DNA of 64,000 bases from DATFVA01 sp963811905 (GTDB lineage: Bacteria > Bacteroidota > Ignavibacteria > Ignavibacteriales > Ignavibacteriaceae): positions 620,001-684,000 of the forward strand of contig CAWETK010000018.1 of the NCBI GenBank assembly GCA_963811905.1, written 5' to 3'. The notes under the pieces were generated by a model. The model ran no database searches and was not told the DNA's origin. It saw nothing but the letters and a program-made list of their open reading frames with translations. How positions within the stretch are numbered: the first letter of the stretch is position 1; the number at the start of each line of letters is the position of its first letter. Shown here piece by piece: positions 35,926 to 44,836 of the stretch. A program made the translations under genes and the position numbers.

Positions 35926-36948
35926 TTAATTCCAATGATCTTTTTTAAGTTCTCTAAAAATCAGGCTGCTTGCGCCAAGTATCCCGGCTGTTGCATTATT
36001 TAATTTGGACACTAAAACCTGAATTTTTCCTTTATGAACATTCAACAGTTTTTCTTCGAAAGTACGGCAGGTAGGCTCAAGCAATAAACTGCCTGAATTG
36101 ACAAGCCCGCCGAACAGTACTATCATCTGCGGAGCATAATGAGCCGACAGGTTTGCCATGGCTCTTCCTAAAATCTTCCCTGTATAATCAAAGGATTTCA
36201 GCGCTAAAGTATCACCTTTTGCCGCAAGATCGCTGATTACCTGTCCGTCAATTTCATTGTATGTCATATCACGAAGCGGACTCGGATCGGTATAAACCGC
36301 CATCATTTCAAAAACCGTACGCTTAATTCCTGTAGCTGATACATATGTTTCCAGGCATCCCGATCTGCCGCAATTGCAATTCCTTCCATCCGGATCGACT
36401 ATTATATGTCCCAGTTCACCTGCAAGACCTCTTTCACCATACAGGAGGTTGCCGTCCACAAATATCCCGGCGCCCATACCTGTTCCAAGGGTAATAACGA
36501 TAAAATTCCTCAGGCCTTTTGCATGACCATAATAATATTCCCCAAGAGCTGCGGCGTTTGCATCATTTATTATGGCGACAGGAATCTTAAAGTATTCCTT
36601 CATTATAGAAACGAAATTCACATTGCTCCATTTAAGGTTGGAAGGTTCTTCAATAGTACCGTTTAAATGATTGGCACTGGGAGCTGCAATTCCGATACCT
36701 GCCAGGTTATAATCATTTTTATAGATATCAAACGTTTCATTTATATTCTTTACCAGTCTCGCGATGAACTTATCGGCATCTACTTCGCCGTTAGTGGGAA
36801 TTGAGCTGCCTGAAAGATATTTTCCTTCTTCATTGATGAAACCAAAGACGGTGTTGGTCCCGCCAATGTCTACTCCAAGAGTTAGTTTTTTCTTTTCCAT
36901 TATCCTGCTTATCGATTGCGTCTCAGGATTAGTTTGTTGTATCGACAT
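35926..36948 (-). CDS. ROK-family sugar kinase (probable N-acetylglucosamine/glucose kinase)
   Basis: Phosphorylates a hexose with ATP. From the locus, free GlcNAc released by the phosphorylase and chitinase is the expected substrate, giving GlcNAc-6-phosphate for NagA. It has the ATP motif GVDIGGTNT, the GTGMGAGIFVDG segment, and the ROK zinc motif CNCGRSGCLE with the preceding His of ELGHIIVD. The open frame gives 340 aa from ATG at 36948. A start at the ATG at 36900 (324 aa, MEKKKLTLGVDIGG) would fit the family length better. It lies 39 bases after the ROK repressor gene. Confidence 0.9.
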   Translation of the reverse strand: MSIQQTNPETQSISRIMEKKKLTLGVDIGGTNTVFGFINEEGKYLSGSSIPTNGEVDADKFIARLVKNINETFDIYKNDYNLAGIGIAAPSANHLNGTIEEPSNLKWSNVNFVSIMKEYFKIPVAIINDANAAALGEYYYGHAKGLRNFIVITLGTGMGAGIFVDGNLLYGERGLAGELGHIIVDPDGRNCNCGRSGCLETYVSATGIKRTVFEMMAVYTDPSPLRDMTYNEIDGQVISDLAAKGDTLALKSFDYTGKILGRAMANLSAHYAPQMIVLFGGLVNSGSLLLEPTCRTFEEKLLNVHKGKIQVLVSKLNNATAGILGASSLIFRELKKDHWN

Positions 36949-36987
36949 ACAAATTAAATATTACTTAACCTTGTAATCCTGATTCCA

Positions 36988-38238
36988 TTAAATAGTTATT
37001 TTATAATCATCAAAAATTTCTTTAATGGCCAGAGTAGCTGCTCCAAGCAGACGGGGGCGGACATTTAAAGATGTGGGAGTAATAATTATATTTTTATTTC
37101 TACCGTAAAATGCTCGTTTTTCAACTTCCTGCAGAATCCGGGGATATATAATATCCCATGCCCGGGTTATTCTTCCCCCGATAATAATTGCATGAGGATC
37201 GAAGGCTTTAACTATAGTTGCAATTCCAAGTCCCAGGAATTCACCTGTTTCTGTCAGTACTTTTATTGCAGTACTGTCGCCGTTTTCAGCCAGTTTTAAA
37301 ATATCATCTAATTGAAGGTGATTGAGCAGACCGGGATCCTGGTGTTTTTCAAAAAGAAATCTTTTTACAGTGGCTGTATCCGAAGCATATCTTTCCCAGC
37401 ATCCGTTATTACCGCAGACGCATTTTTCACCGCCCTCAATTAAGATCATATGTCCTACTTCTCCCGCAGCCTGGAATTCACCCTGAAGCAGCTTTCCTTC
37501 AACAACGATCCCTGATCCAATTCCATCACCGATTGAAAGGAACACGAAGTTAGACAGCCCGCCCTTCTGAGCTCCGAACCATAATTCAGCAAGAGCAGAT
37601 GCCTTAGCATCATTACCTACAGCTATTATTTTAAGATCGGGCATATGTTTGAGAAATTCCTGTCCGATATTAAAATCCTCCCATCCGAGATTAGGAGCAA
37701 AATCTACCACAAGGTCTTTGGAATCGACTATACCGGCTACACTGACGCCTAAACCTTCCAATTTTCTGACATCGGACCTGCTGCATAACGTCTGTAATCT
37801 TTTAACACATCGGGAAATGAATGTCTTTGGATCCCCGGGTTTTGTATCAAATTTTGATTCCGCAAGGATAGTGCCGTCTATATCAACTACTGCAATACAA
37901 GTAACAGCAGAGTCAATATTGATCGCTCCGATCAATGAACGGCCTAACCTGATAGACAGGTCAATCGGATTTCTTCCTACATTCCTGTCTTCATTCTTTT
38001 GTTCATACACAAGTTCTTCTTTTAACAGATCGGTAACAATGCTGGAGACCGTGCTCTTATTTAACCCCGTCATTCCGGCTATCCTGCTCCTTGAGATGGG
38101 CTGATTCTTCCGGATGATGTTAAGTATCATGGATCGGTTTATATCGCGTACTATCTTTGCGTTTCCGCTTATAGCTTTCTGCATCATAAAGGTTTCTGAT
38201 CCCGGATATTTAGTTTGTTGTTCAAACCAACTAATCAC
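36988..38238 (-). CDS. ROK-family transcriptional repressor (NagC-like)
   Basis: N-terminal winged helix-turn-helix (about residues 33-90: RSMILNIIRKNQPISRSRIA, GLNKSTVSSIVTDLLKEELV) joined to a ROK sugar-binding domain with the zinc motif CVCGNNGCWE. It probably senses GlcNAc or its phosphate and controls the divergent or following chitin genes, as NagC does. The 416-aa frame begins with GTG at 38238; an ATG at 38187 gives 399 aa and equally good family alignment. It is the first gene of the 22300-38238 minus-strand locus, so it would regulate its own operon. Confidence 0.9.
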   Translation of the reverse strand: MISWFEQQTKYPGSETFMMQKAISGNAKIVRDINRSMILNIIRKNQPISRSRIAGMTGLNKSTVSSIVTDLLKEELVYEQKNEDRNVGRNPIDLSIRLGRSLIGAINIDSAVTCIAVVDIDGTILAESKFDTKPGDPKTFISRCVKRLQTLCSRSDVRKLEGLGVSVAGIVDSKDLVVDFAPNLGWEDFNIGQEFLKHMPDLKIIAVGNDAKASALAELWFGAQKGGLSNFVFLSIGDGIGSGIVVEGKLLQGEFQAAGEVGHMILIEGGEKCVCGNNGCWERYASDTATVKRFLFEKHQDPGLLNHLQLDDILKLAENGDSTAIKVLTETGEFLGLGIATIVKAFDPHAIIIGGRITRAWDIIYPRILQEVEKRAFYGRNKNIIITPTSLNVRPRLLGAATLAIKEIFDDYKITI

Positions 38239-38593
38239 TCACAGCGAACATAAATATTTTTTGGGATTAACTCAATAGGCAGGGTAAAAATAATTCAGGA
38301 AATTTTTCAGACAGGATTAAATTCATTTAAGTTCATTTCTCACTTCACTTCTGAAGAGCAATATATGTCAGTTCAGCCCTTCGCCTGGATTCAGAGCTAT
38401 GAATTGGCGGGTTTATCTTTTTTATCTGTCACTTTTATCCTGATTTATTCAACTTTTACCACGACCATTGTCATATGAACATATTGGAAGCGACTTAAGT
38501 TGTTTTATAATAACGAATTGATTAAAAGATTCAGAATTGCAAAAACAAAAACGCAACAATAATATTTTTGTTTTTATAAAATGGTGATTATTA
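38239..38593. other. Intergenic region: chitin-locus promoter side and left edge of the island
   Basis: 355 bases. The part next to 38238 should carry the promoter and operator of the ROK repressor. From 38452 on, the sequence belongs to the island: a 23-bp copy of the phosphatase gene end, then AT-rich sequence with no ORF up to 38593. Confidence 0.65.
38452..38474. repeat. Left 23-bp direct repeat (attL-like)
   Basis: Begins ACTTTTACC and ends CCATTGTCAT; identical to 48766-48788. On the minus strand it encodes T-M-V-V-V-K-V with E and TAA following. The sequence above it (38475-38594) is not phosphatase-like, so it is not simply the tail of another full paralogue. Confidence 0.75.
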
Positions 38594-39025
38594 TCAAAAG
38601 GAAAAAATGATCAAAACCACACCCAGGAATCCAATAATAATACCGATTAAAAGCCAATACCACCAAGGTCTAAATATAGTGGTAGAATTTATTTTTAAAT
38701 CCGGCAAATAATAACTTACTCGATTAAAATTTAAAGCTTCATTAAGATTTCTTACAGTTTGAGCAACCTCTTTGCGACGTCTGAAATTATTATAAAGTAA
38801 TTTCGATGTTATCCCCGCTAATGACAAATCAATTAAGAGCAACCCAATTTTGATAATTATATTATCAAATATATGAGTCGATAACCACCCACCAAATGCC
38901 AATTGAAGTGTAAGATAACCGATAAAAATTTTAAGATCGATCCGTGTCATTTCTCTTAACAATTCAACTTGATCACTATATCGCAATTTCAAGGCTTCAA
39001 ATTTTTGAGTTTCATTCAGTTCCAT
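38594..39025 (-). CDS. Three-helix membrane protein of unknown function
   Basis: A 143-aa protein with a charged helical N-terminus (LNETQKFEALKLRYSDQVELL), membrane segments at about 32-52, 55-77 and 121-142, and a polar helical stretch between the second and third. No family is recognised. The layout (soluble helix, hairpin, soluble part, third helix) recalls small membrane effectors found next to nucleotide-signalling defence genes, but this is only a resemblance. It lies 62 bases after the Nudix gene in the same direction and may be its operon partner. Confidence 0.65.
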   Translation of the reverse strand: MELNETQKFEALKLRYSDQVELLREMTRIDLKIFIGYLTLQLAFGGWLSTHIFDNIIIKIGLLLIDLSLAGITSKLLYNNFRRRKEVAQTVRNLNEALNFNRVSYYLPDLKINSTTIFRPWWYWLLIGIIIGFLGVVLIIFSF

Positions 39026-39087
39026 TATTATTCAATAGGTTTAAACAATTATTTGATAAATGAGAATCAATTTGTTCATTATATATT

Positions 39088-39504
39088 TCAAATATGTAGG
39101 AAATATCGGACAACTGGATTTAAATCAGAAATAGTATCTTCAATCATACTCCGAGTTCTCTCGCTAATGTTTTCGGGAATTTCATCGAAACCAAAATATT
39201 TAATTTCAATAAGCTCTTCGTTATCAATTACTATTGAACCATCTGGGAATTCCACCTTAAATAAGAGAGTAATGTTGTTATCATACCCACCAATATAAAC
39301 GCCGATAAATTTCTTTATTTCAACATTAACACTTAATTCTTCCTTATATTCTCTTTTCAGTGCATCAAATGGATTTTCATTAGATTTTACGAATCCGCCT
39401 ATAAGTTGCCATTTGGGTCTATCATACTCAGTATAAGCCATCAATACCTTATTGTTTAGAAGTCTAATCCCCAAAACACCAAATGTAAATTCGGGTTTAA
39501 TCAT
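39088..39504 (-). CDS. Nudix hydrolase
   Basis: Hydrolyses a nucleoside diphosphate linked to another moiety; the substrate is unknown. The Nudix box is complete: Gly, five residues, Glu46, seven residues, R54-E-x-x-E-E59 (REYKEEL), numbering from an upstream TTG. The ATG at 39504 (138 aa) is preferred because it comes one base after the stop of the kinase gene; a TTG at 39513 would overlap that gene by eight bases. The short length and single domain suggest a house-cleaning or signalling role. It belongs to the PRTase-like/kinase/Nudix run. Confidence 0.9.
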   Translation of the reverse strand: MIKPEFTFGVLGIRLLNNKVLMAYTEYDRPKWQLIGGFVKSNENPFDALKREYKEELSVNVEIKKFIGVYIGGYDNNITLLFKVEFPDGSIVIDNEELIEIKYFGFDEIPENISERTRSMIEDTISDLNPVVRYFLHI

Positions 39505-39505
39505 A

Positions 39506-40078
39506 TTATTCAATTTTATTTAAAGTATTAGAATTAAAAATTATGTATTCCACAATTTCAGAGATATTTTTCAAAATATTATTCTCAGTATTAATTTTTA
39601 AGTGTTTAAAGGGTATATTAAAAATGATTGGTTGGTTAGCCATATGGTTAGACCAATCAATTAATTTATCCAGATCTCTTTCTTCTCCACGCTCCTTGAT
39701 TCTTTGTTTTAATATTGATTCGCTACAATAACATAGAATAATTGCGAGTCCAGATTCTGTCCTTTTTACAAGATCAGATATAAATTTCCGCCATTCTTTA
39801 TCTTTCATATGAGTTATATGGGGAATATCTAAGAGGACATTATTCCCTACTAATAAATTTTCTTCCGTTATTCTGTAGATAATTTGATATAATTTTGGCC
39901 TAACCTTAATATATGATTCATCATTGCGACTCGTCCTGGAAAATTCATCGGCAAAAAAATTATTGTCTAAATAAACAGCAGTGATTTTTTTTAAAAGTTC
40001 TTTAGAAATTGTTGTTTTGCCAGAAGCCGCAGTGCCCATCACCAATATTAGAGTTTTATTAATTAATTCTACTTTCAA
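39506..40078 (-). CDS. P-loop kinase-like protein
   Basis: A 190-aa protein of the AAA/kinase P-loop class. The Walker A motif is GTAASGKTT (residues 15-23). A Walker B-like LLDIP follows (about 103-107), as does a lid segment RIKERGEERD. This pattern fits small-molecule or nucleoside kinases and zeta-toxin-like kinases; the substrate is unknown. It starts at TTG 40078, which shares TTGA with the stop of the upstream fragment, so translation was coupled to it. A later start would destroy the first strand of the P-loop fold. Confidence 0.8.
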   Translation of the reverse strand: MKVELINKTLILVMGTAASGKTTISKELLKKITAVYLDNNFFADEFSRTSRNDESYIKVRPKLYQIIYRITEENLLVGNNVLLDIPHITHMKDKEWRKFISDLVKRTESGLAIILCYCSESILKQRIKERGEERDLDKLIDWSNHMANQPIIFNIPFKHLKINTENNILKNISEIVEYIIFNSNTLNKIE

Positions 40079-40293
40079 TTTCTGACACCTTTATCTTTAC
40101 TCAAATAACTGGGAAGAATTTCCCAGGGTTTATGAATAATAGTATTCGTTTGTAAATAGGCAAATTCTGGAATAATCGGACTATTATAACTAAAGTCTAA
40201 TGCACAATGTTGAATTTGTGTTGGAGAAAATAATTTAATAACCTCCACAACCAAATGAAGAGTCTGACCGCTAATTATTTCACCACGAAAAGG
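40075..40293 (-). pseudogene. C-terminal fragment, phosphoribosyltransferase-like
   Basis: An open frame of 72 codons ending at TGA 40075-40077 with no start of its own. It begins abruptly after a poly-A/T junction at about 40291. The fragment reads RGEIISGQTLHLVVEVIK and later HKPWEILPSYL, which resembles the PRPP loop and C-terminal part of type I phosphoribosyltransferases (DE-x-x-x-T/S-G-x-TL). The stop is coupled to the TTG of the kinase. The 5' part seems to have been lost when transposon DNA joined at 40291-40310. The identification is tentative; that it was coding is better supported, by the coupling and the long open frame. Confidence 0.5.
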
Positions 40294-40454
40294 TTAAAAA
40301 AAAAAAGAATGAGAAAATAAAAAAAAAATAGATACATAAAATAGATAAAAAATGGAGAAGTAAGAAACCTAATAAATAAAAGGAAAGATAGACTCAGAGA
40401 TTTATAGATGTAAGTTGACTCATAATATACACCTAAAATCTAAAAGGAATTATT

Positions 40455-41595
40455 ATGAGCTGGAAAGCTAAAAGAGATTATCTAAGAGAGATAAATCCAG
40501 CTATAAAAAAGCAGGTGAGTTAGAAAAGAAATAAATGTTAAATCAGTTTTGCCAGGTATAAGGTTATACACATAATATGCAATACACTTGTTAAATAAAA
40601 AAAAAAATAGAAAAACTGAAAAAAAGAAAAAACCACCAAGGAAACTGAAATATAATAATACAGAAATGATTCATTTCCTTAAGATTATGCAAAAGCAACA
40701 AATCTGATATGTTCTAAAAGACTTATAACTATGATACTTCTATCTATATCTCCTATGAATAATCTGCTGTATAAAATTATATGAGAATATCAGAAAAAAA
40801 TGACTTAATATATGCCCAGCGACAATAGACCATTTTATCGCTCAAGATAGAAAGGAGCGAGGCCAGCTAGCCTATCTACAACAAAAACCAGTTCTTTATG
40901 AAAAAGCAGGTCCCGATAAAAACGGATCAATGGGAAACAACTAGGCCAGGGTTTATTGAGGCTGATACAGTTGCTCATAAAGCCAACTAGACAGCAGAAA
41001 CCTGTGTATATACTGTAAATATAGTGGATATCGCCACTGGCTGGACTAAAGATAGAGCTATATGGGGAAAAGATGAGAGAACCACTTTTGAAGCTATTAG
41101 AAGCATTGAAAAGGCTTACCCTTCAGAATATAGGGCTTTGATTCTGTGATGGCAAGGATTTTCTTAACTGGCATTTATGTGAATATTTTAAGCACAAGAA
41201 ACAACTCTTTCCATATCTCCATTCAAGAAACTTCCAAAAAAAAGACAATGCACATATAGAAGGCAAAAACTGGTCTCACATTAGACAATTCTTGGCTATG
41301 AACGTTTTGATAATCCTTTATTATCAATATGCTTAATGATATATATCAAATTTACTGGTTAATATTTTTTAACTTCTTCATTGCTTCCAGTAGAATTATT
41401 TTTAAGGAAAGATTAAATGGCAAGGTCATTAAGAAGCATGATAAATCCAAAACTTTCGTAGATAGACTGCTTGGAACTTATAATTTCCATCTTCTAAAAG
41501 AGAAAATTATTACCTCTTACAAAGACCTTATATTCTTTGATTTGCACAACAGCATTCAGGCTACAATTCTTGAAATATTAAATTTAGCCAGCTAA
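40455..41595 (+). pseudogene. Decayed integrase-core (rve, IS481-like) transposase
   Basis: It starts with MSWKAKRDYLREINPA at ATG 40455 and then breaks into several frames. The integrase core can still be read: PGFIEADTVAHKAN (first Asp), VNIVDIATGWTKDRAIWGK, ALILFDS-type remnant and LLGYERFDNPLL. The last 88 codons are open (ends ILEILNLAS). The order of motifs matches DDE transposases of the rve type whose N-terminus starts MSWKxxxDYL. Many stops and shifts make it inactive. Terminal inverted repeats were not found; A-rich tracts at 40295-40370 mark the 5' side. Confidence 0.8.
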
Positions 41596-41874
41596 TAGCT
41601 GAGCTAACTAATTCATTATTAACTTAACTTAATTTATTTAGTGCGTTATTATAAACTGTTCTTATTCATGACTTAATATCAGTTTATATATCAATCTAAA
41701 ACTATGTATATGGTTAGATTTTATTATGAGGCAATAGGCCACTGACAGTTAAAACTCTTTTATCTTTTCAATATTTATCCTTTGAATCATCGTTAAGAAA
41801 TCTACTCATTCAACATTTCTTTTATTTGATTTGTAAGAAACTATGCGATCTATTGAAAAAAAAGGTAATTCATT

Positions 41875-42003
41875 TTAGTTACCTGCTAGTATTGCTCCAA
41901 AAATTGTCCCACCAACTCCTATACCGAAAATTACTTCTCGTCCATAACGATCGATTGGAATTTCGAGAGCTTTAACTGCAAATTCGATCTCTGCCCTACT
42001 CAT
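41875..42003 (-). CDS. Tiny ORF with glycine-rich hydrophobic tail (42 aa)
   Basis: It reads MSRAEIEFAVKALEIPIDRY, then GREV and a Gly-rich hydrophobic end (GIGVGGTIFGAILAGN) that could insert into a membrane. Its ATG overlaps the stop of the ORF at 42000-42122 as ATGA, implying translational coupling. No family is known. It may be a true small peptide or the end of a longer decayed gene. Confidence 0.35.
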   Translation of the reverse strand: MSRAEIEFAVKALEIPIDRYGREVIFGIGVGGTIFGAILAGN

Positions 42004-42122
42004 CGGAGATTCAATCCGAATACTCTTACTGCAGGTCTAAAATAATTTTTTAATTTATAAACATAAAATAATAATTTAATGCATAGCCACGAAGAGATAT
42101 GCTTAAATTCAATGCTCGCCAT
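42000..42122 (-). CDS. Tiny ORF (40 aa) with a strong ribosome-binding site
   Basis: The ATG at 42122 is preceded by GGAGGAG at good spacing, one of the best ribosome-binding sites in the island. The product (MASIEFKHISSWLCIKLLFY and so on, basic toward the end) is short and partly hydrophobic. It ends in ATGA overlap with the ORF at 41875-42003. A small leader peptide, a toxin-type peptide or a gene remnant are all possible. Confidence 0.4.
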   Translation of the reverse strand: MASIEFKHISSWLCIKLLFYVYKLKNYFRPAVRVFGLNLR

Positions 42123-42764
42123 TTACATCTCCTCCATTTTTGAAAATTCGTTTGCTTGCACGAAAAACCTGGAGCTTGGACTCTTATGTTCCCACTTAAA
42201 TATAATAATTATTTTCACTGAAATGTTTCGTGCCGAGTTTACATAATGCAACATTATGCGAACTTAGATAAGAAGAGAATATTAGTAAAGATGATTGGCT
42301 GGTTGCATAATGTTCTTTATGTAAATCTGGCTGACAATGGAACGTTTAACCTCACCCAAATGCAAAGTGGCTCTCTTTCCTCTTTAGTTTGCGATTGAGC
42401 GGAAATAAGGGAGCGAATGAGCAAATTAAAGACTTACCAATACTAAGACATAATTTCCCACGCTAAAAATAGCTGCGACTGAATGAGGATTCCGTTTTAC
42501 AGTACCCGGAATGAAGAAGCGATTATTTTTGACAGAATGATAATGTAATTGTTTTTATTTTCCAAGTGAAGACATCCAAATAATGTCGAATGCAGCAAAT
42601 CAAACGCTCCAATATGATGTTAACAGTAAAGCTTATTGTTTGCGAATGAGCTTGAATGCGAATGAAGCAAACCACTAAGCCGAACCAATAATAGAATGAT
42701 TATGTCTTTACTGTCCACTTTATTCTTATATATATAATTACAACGACCTCCCGACTAACTCTGC
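42123..42764. other. Non-coding island segment with inverted and repeated motifs
   Basis: About 640 bases in which I find no gene. It contains an imperfect inverted repeat of about 21 bp (42238-42325). It also has two similar blocks on the plus strand that share TTTGCGA(A/T)TGAGC ... GCGAATGA(A)GCAAA (about 42388-42426 and 42638-42672). These look like degenerate recombination sites or cassette boundaries rather than promoters. Confidence 0.5.
42238..42325. repeat. Imperfect inverted repeat, 21-22-bp arms
   Basis: The arms are TTTACATAATGCAACATTATGC (42238-42259) and GCATAATGTTCTTTATGTAAA (42305-42325). They pair except at two or three central positions and enclose 45 bases. The left arm contains its own small palindrome (CATAATG/CATTATG). 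It is upstream of the tiny-ORF pair in their direction of transcription. Confidence 0.6.
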
Positions 42765-44772
42765 TCAATAAATTTCTTCTGCCATAAGAAATGCAGGAGG
42801 TACATTATCTATACCTTGTCTCATATATACTGATTGACCTACGACATCTGCGCTGAAAAATCCTAATAGTTAACACTGAAACAGTTCAATAAATCGAGCA
42901 TATATTTTATCAATTCAAGGCACTCATAACCGTAGCGCTCCATTGCATCTGCTTCTAAAGCAAATATAGGGACAACTTGTGCAACTAAAAGATATATATC
43001 ATTGTCTTCTCGTCCTATATAATTCCCCTTTAGAATTTTAGATCTTCTTTTATTCGGTTTTTAATTGAATCATCATCAGTGTAATAATTTTCTATCTGTT
43101 TGTTATTTAGAATTAATTGCATTTTTCTTTTGCTATCTTTTGAACTACGTCTTTTTTTGAGCTTCTTTTTCTATTTTGTGTTCGTTTTTTTCTTTGTTTA
43201 TTACTGTATTGTTTTTTAATTTTTTTAATTGTTTTATTTTCAGTTTTTTTTATCTATACTAATAAAATTTGAAATTTTTTTATACAGTTTTTAAATTAAT
43301 AATTTTTAAAAATTTTTTATCATTTATGTTTTGATTTCGATTATTTTTTTATTAATAAAATAGTTATTAAACTTTTCTGTTTATCTTCAACTTTTATTAT
43401 ATCGATTTCTTTTCTCAATTACATCCTATCTTTTATTTCTTTTTTAATGTTTTGTTTTGATATTTTGCTTTTTTTATAATTGTGTCTAAATTTTAGTTAA
43501 TTACAAAAGATTTATGTTTAGTTAAAGTAGTTTTAATTTTTCTGATTGCTTCATTTCTTTTTCGCTCTTTCTTTAAGTTTTTTTTTTTTTTTTTTTTATT
43601 TTTTTCGTTTTTATCGATATCAGCTGTTAATTAGTTATAATTTGCTTTACTTGTTTTATCTTGTGTTTGATTGTTTATGTTGAGAGCTTAATTCTTTAGA
43701 TATATCTATTTCTCGGTTAAATTTTTTTTCTTAATTTGAAATCGATGTGTTATATACAGCTTTTAAAATTAATGCATTCTGTTCTCTTATCACCGATTTT
43801 GATTTCTTAAGTTACTTTTTTATATTTAGTTATATCTTTTTTGCTTTGTTTTTTTATTTTTCTAATTGTCATAAATTATTTGTATGTTCCAGTTTCTTTT
43901 TTTTGCTTTTTAGCTTTCTTCGGAAACTTTAAATTGGAATAAGCCAAAAATTAATTTATTTTATCTTCAATTGTACTCATTCATTATTGTATTTTTGTTT
44001 GAATTAGTTTAATTTTCTTATAAATCTGGCTTTTAATAACTTCGCTTTTATTTTTATCAGTCTTATTTTGTTCATATTTTTGTGTTAATATTTTTTTTCT
44101 ATTTATTAATTGTTAATTGAATCAAATCTTTTTAGTTCGTTAATTCTTTATCGTCTCATTTTCTTTCATAATGTTTTTCATCATTTCCTAACTTAGCGGC
44201 TCGATTTGCTATCTTTTTTATGTTTGCGTTGTCTATATCCTCGTTTATGCAATTTGCTAAAAATTTCTTTTTTATTTTCAAAGTTTTCTCATCAATTTTT
44301 GATATTAGATAATCTTTTTTTAAAAACTCTAAGGGATTTCATAACCGCTCTACAAATATCTGATAAACCTTATTGTTCAGATAAATAAGTTTCATCATAA
44401 ATTTTCATTAACATTGGTGAAATTGCTTTGATATTTTCGAGAACTCTTTTGATTTGGGATTTCCGAATATCATTTAATCAATTTTATAAGCACCGCCAGG
44501 GTTGTCTTGTAAAAAACGATAAAGAGTTTTTTACATTTATAATTAGTACAATAAAATATTAATTCTTGATATTTTTTTGTTTATTATAAGTTTTTTTATC
44601 AAATCGATTTTGTACATTTATATGACAATATGGATTTTTGTTGGTTTATGCTTCAATATTAAAATTTCTATTGCTTTTATCATAATTTTGGTTTGCTACT
44701 TTCATCATTGCACTTTATTTTTTGATTTCAATCTGATATTATTTTCACAAAGAAACTTTTGATATAATTCAT
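42765..44772 (-). pseudogene. Large decayed Lys/Asn-rich gene of unknown family
   Basis: On the plus strand this stretch is extremely T-rich, so the minus strand is A-rich and reads as lysine/asparagine codons broken by many shifts and stops. Clear coding islands remain in different frames: VLENIKAISPMLMKIYDETY, GLSDICRAVMKSLRVFKKRL, ANCINEDIDNANIKKIANRA, VAQVVPIFALEADAMERYGY and finally VGQSVYMRQGIDNVPPAFLM. The order is collinear, as in one ancestral gene of roughly 600 codons. The start (ATG 44772) is uncertain. I cannot assign a family. The composition differs strongly from the rest of the window. Confidence 0.5.
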
Positions 44773-44836
44773 CTTAAAAAAAATTACTTAAAATAAAATA
44801 TCTCAATCTTTTATCTCTCTCATAAATGGTTTATAA

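Noticed and set aside
43747..44762. Several 60-codon plus-strand ORFs rich in Phe, Leu and Ile
   Set aside because: They are reverse-strand shadows of an A-rich decayed gene; the low-complexity composition explains both the open frames and the apparent hydrophobicity.
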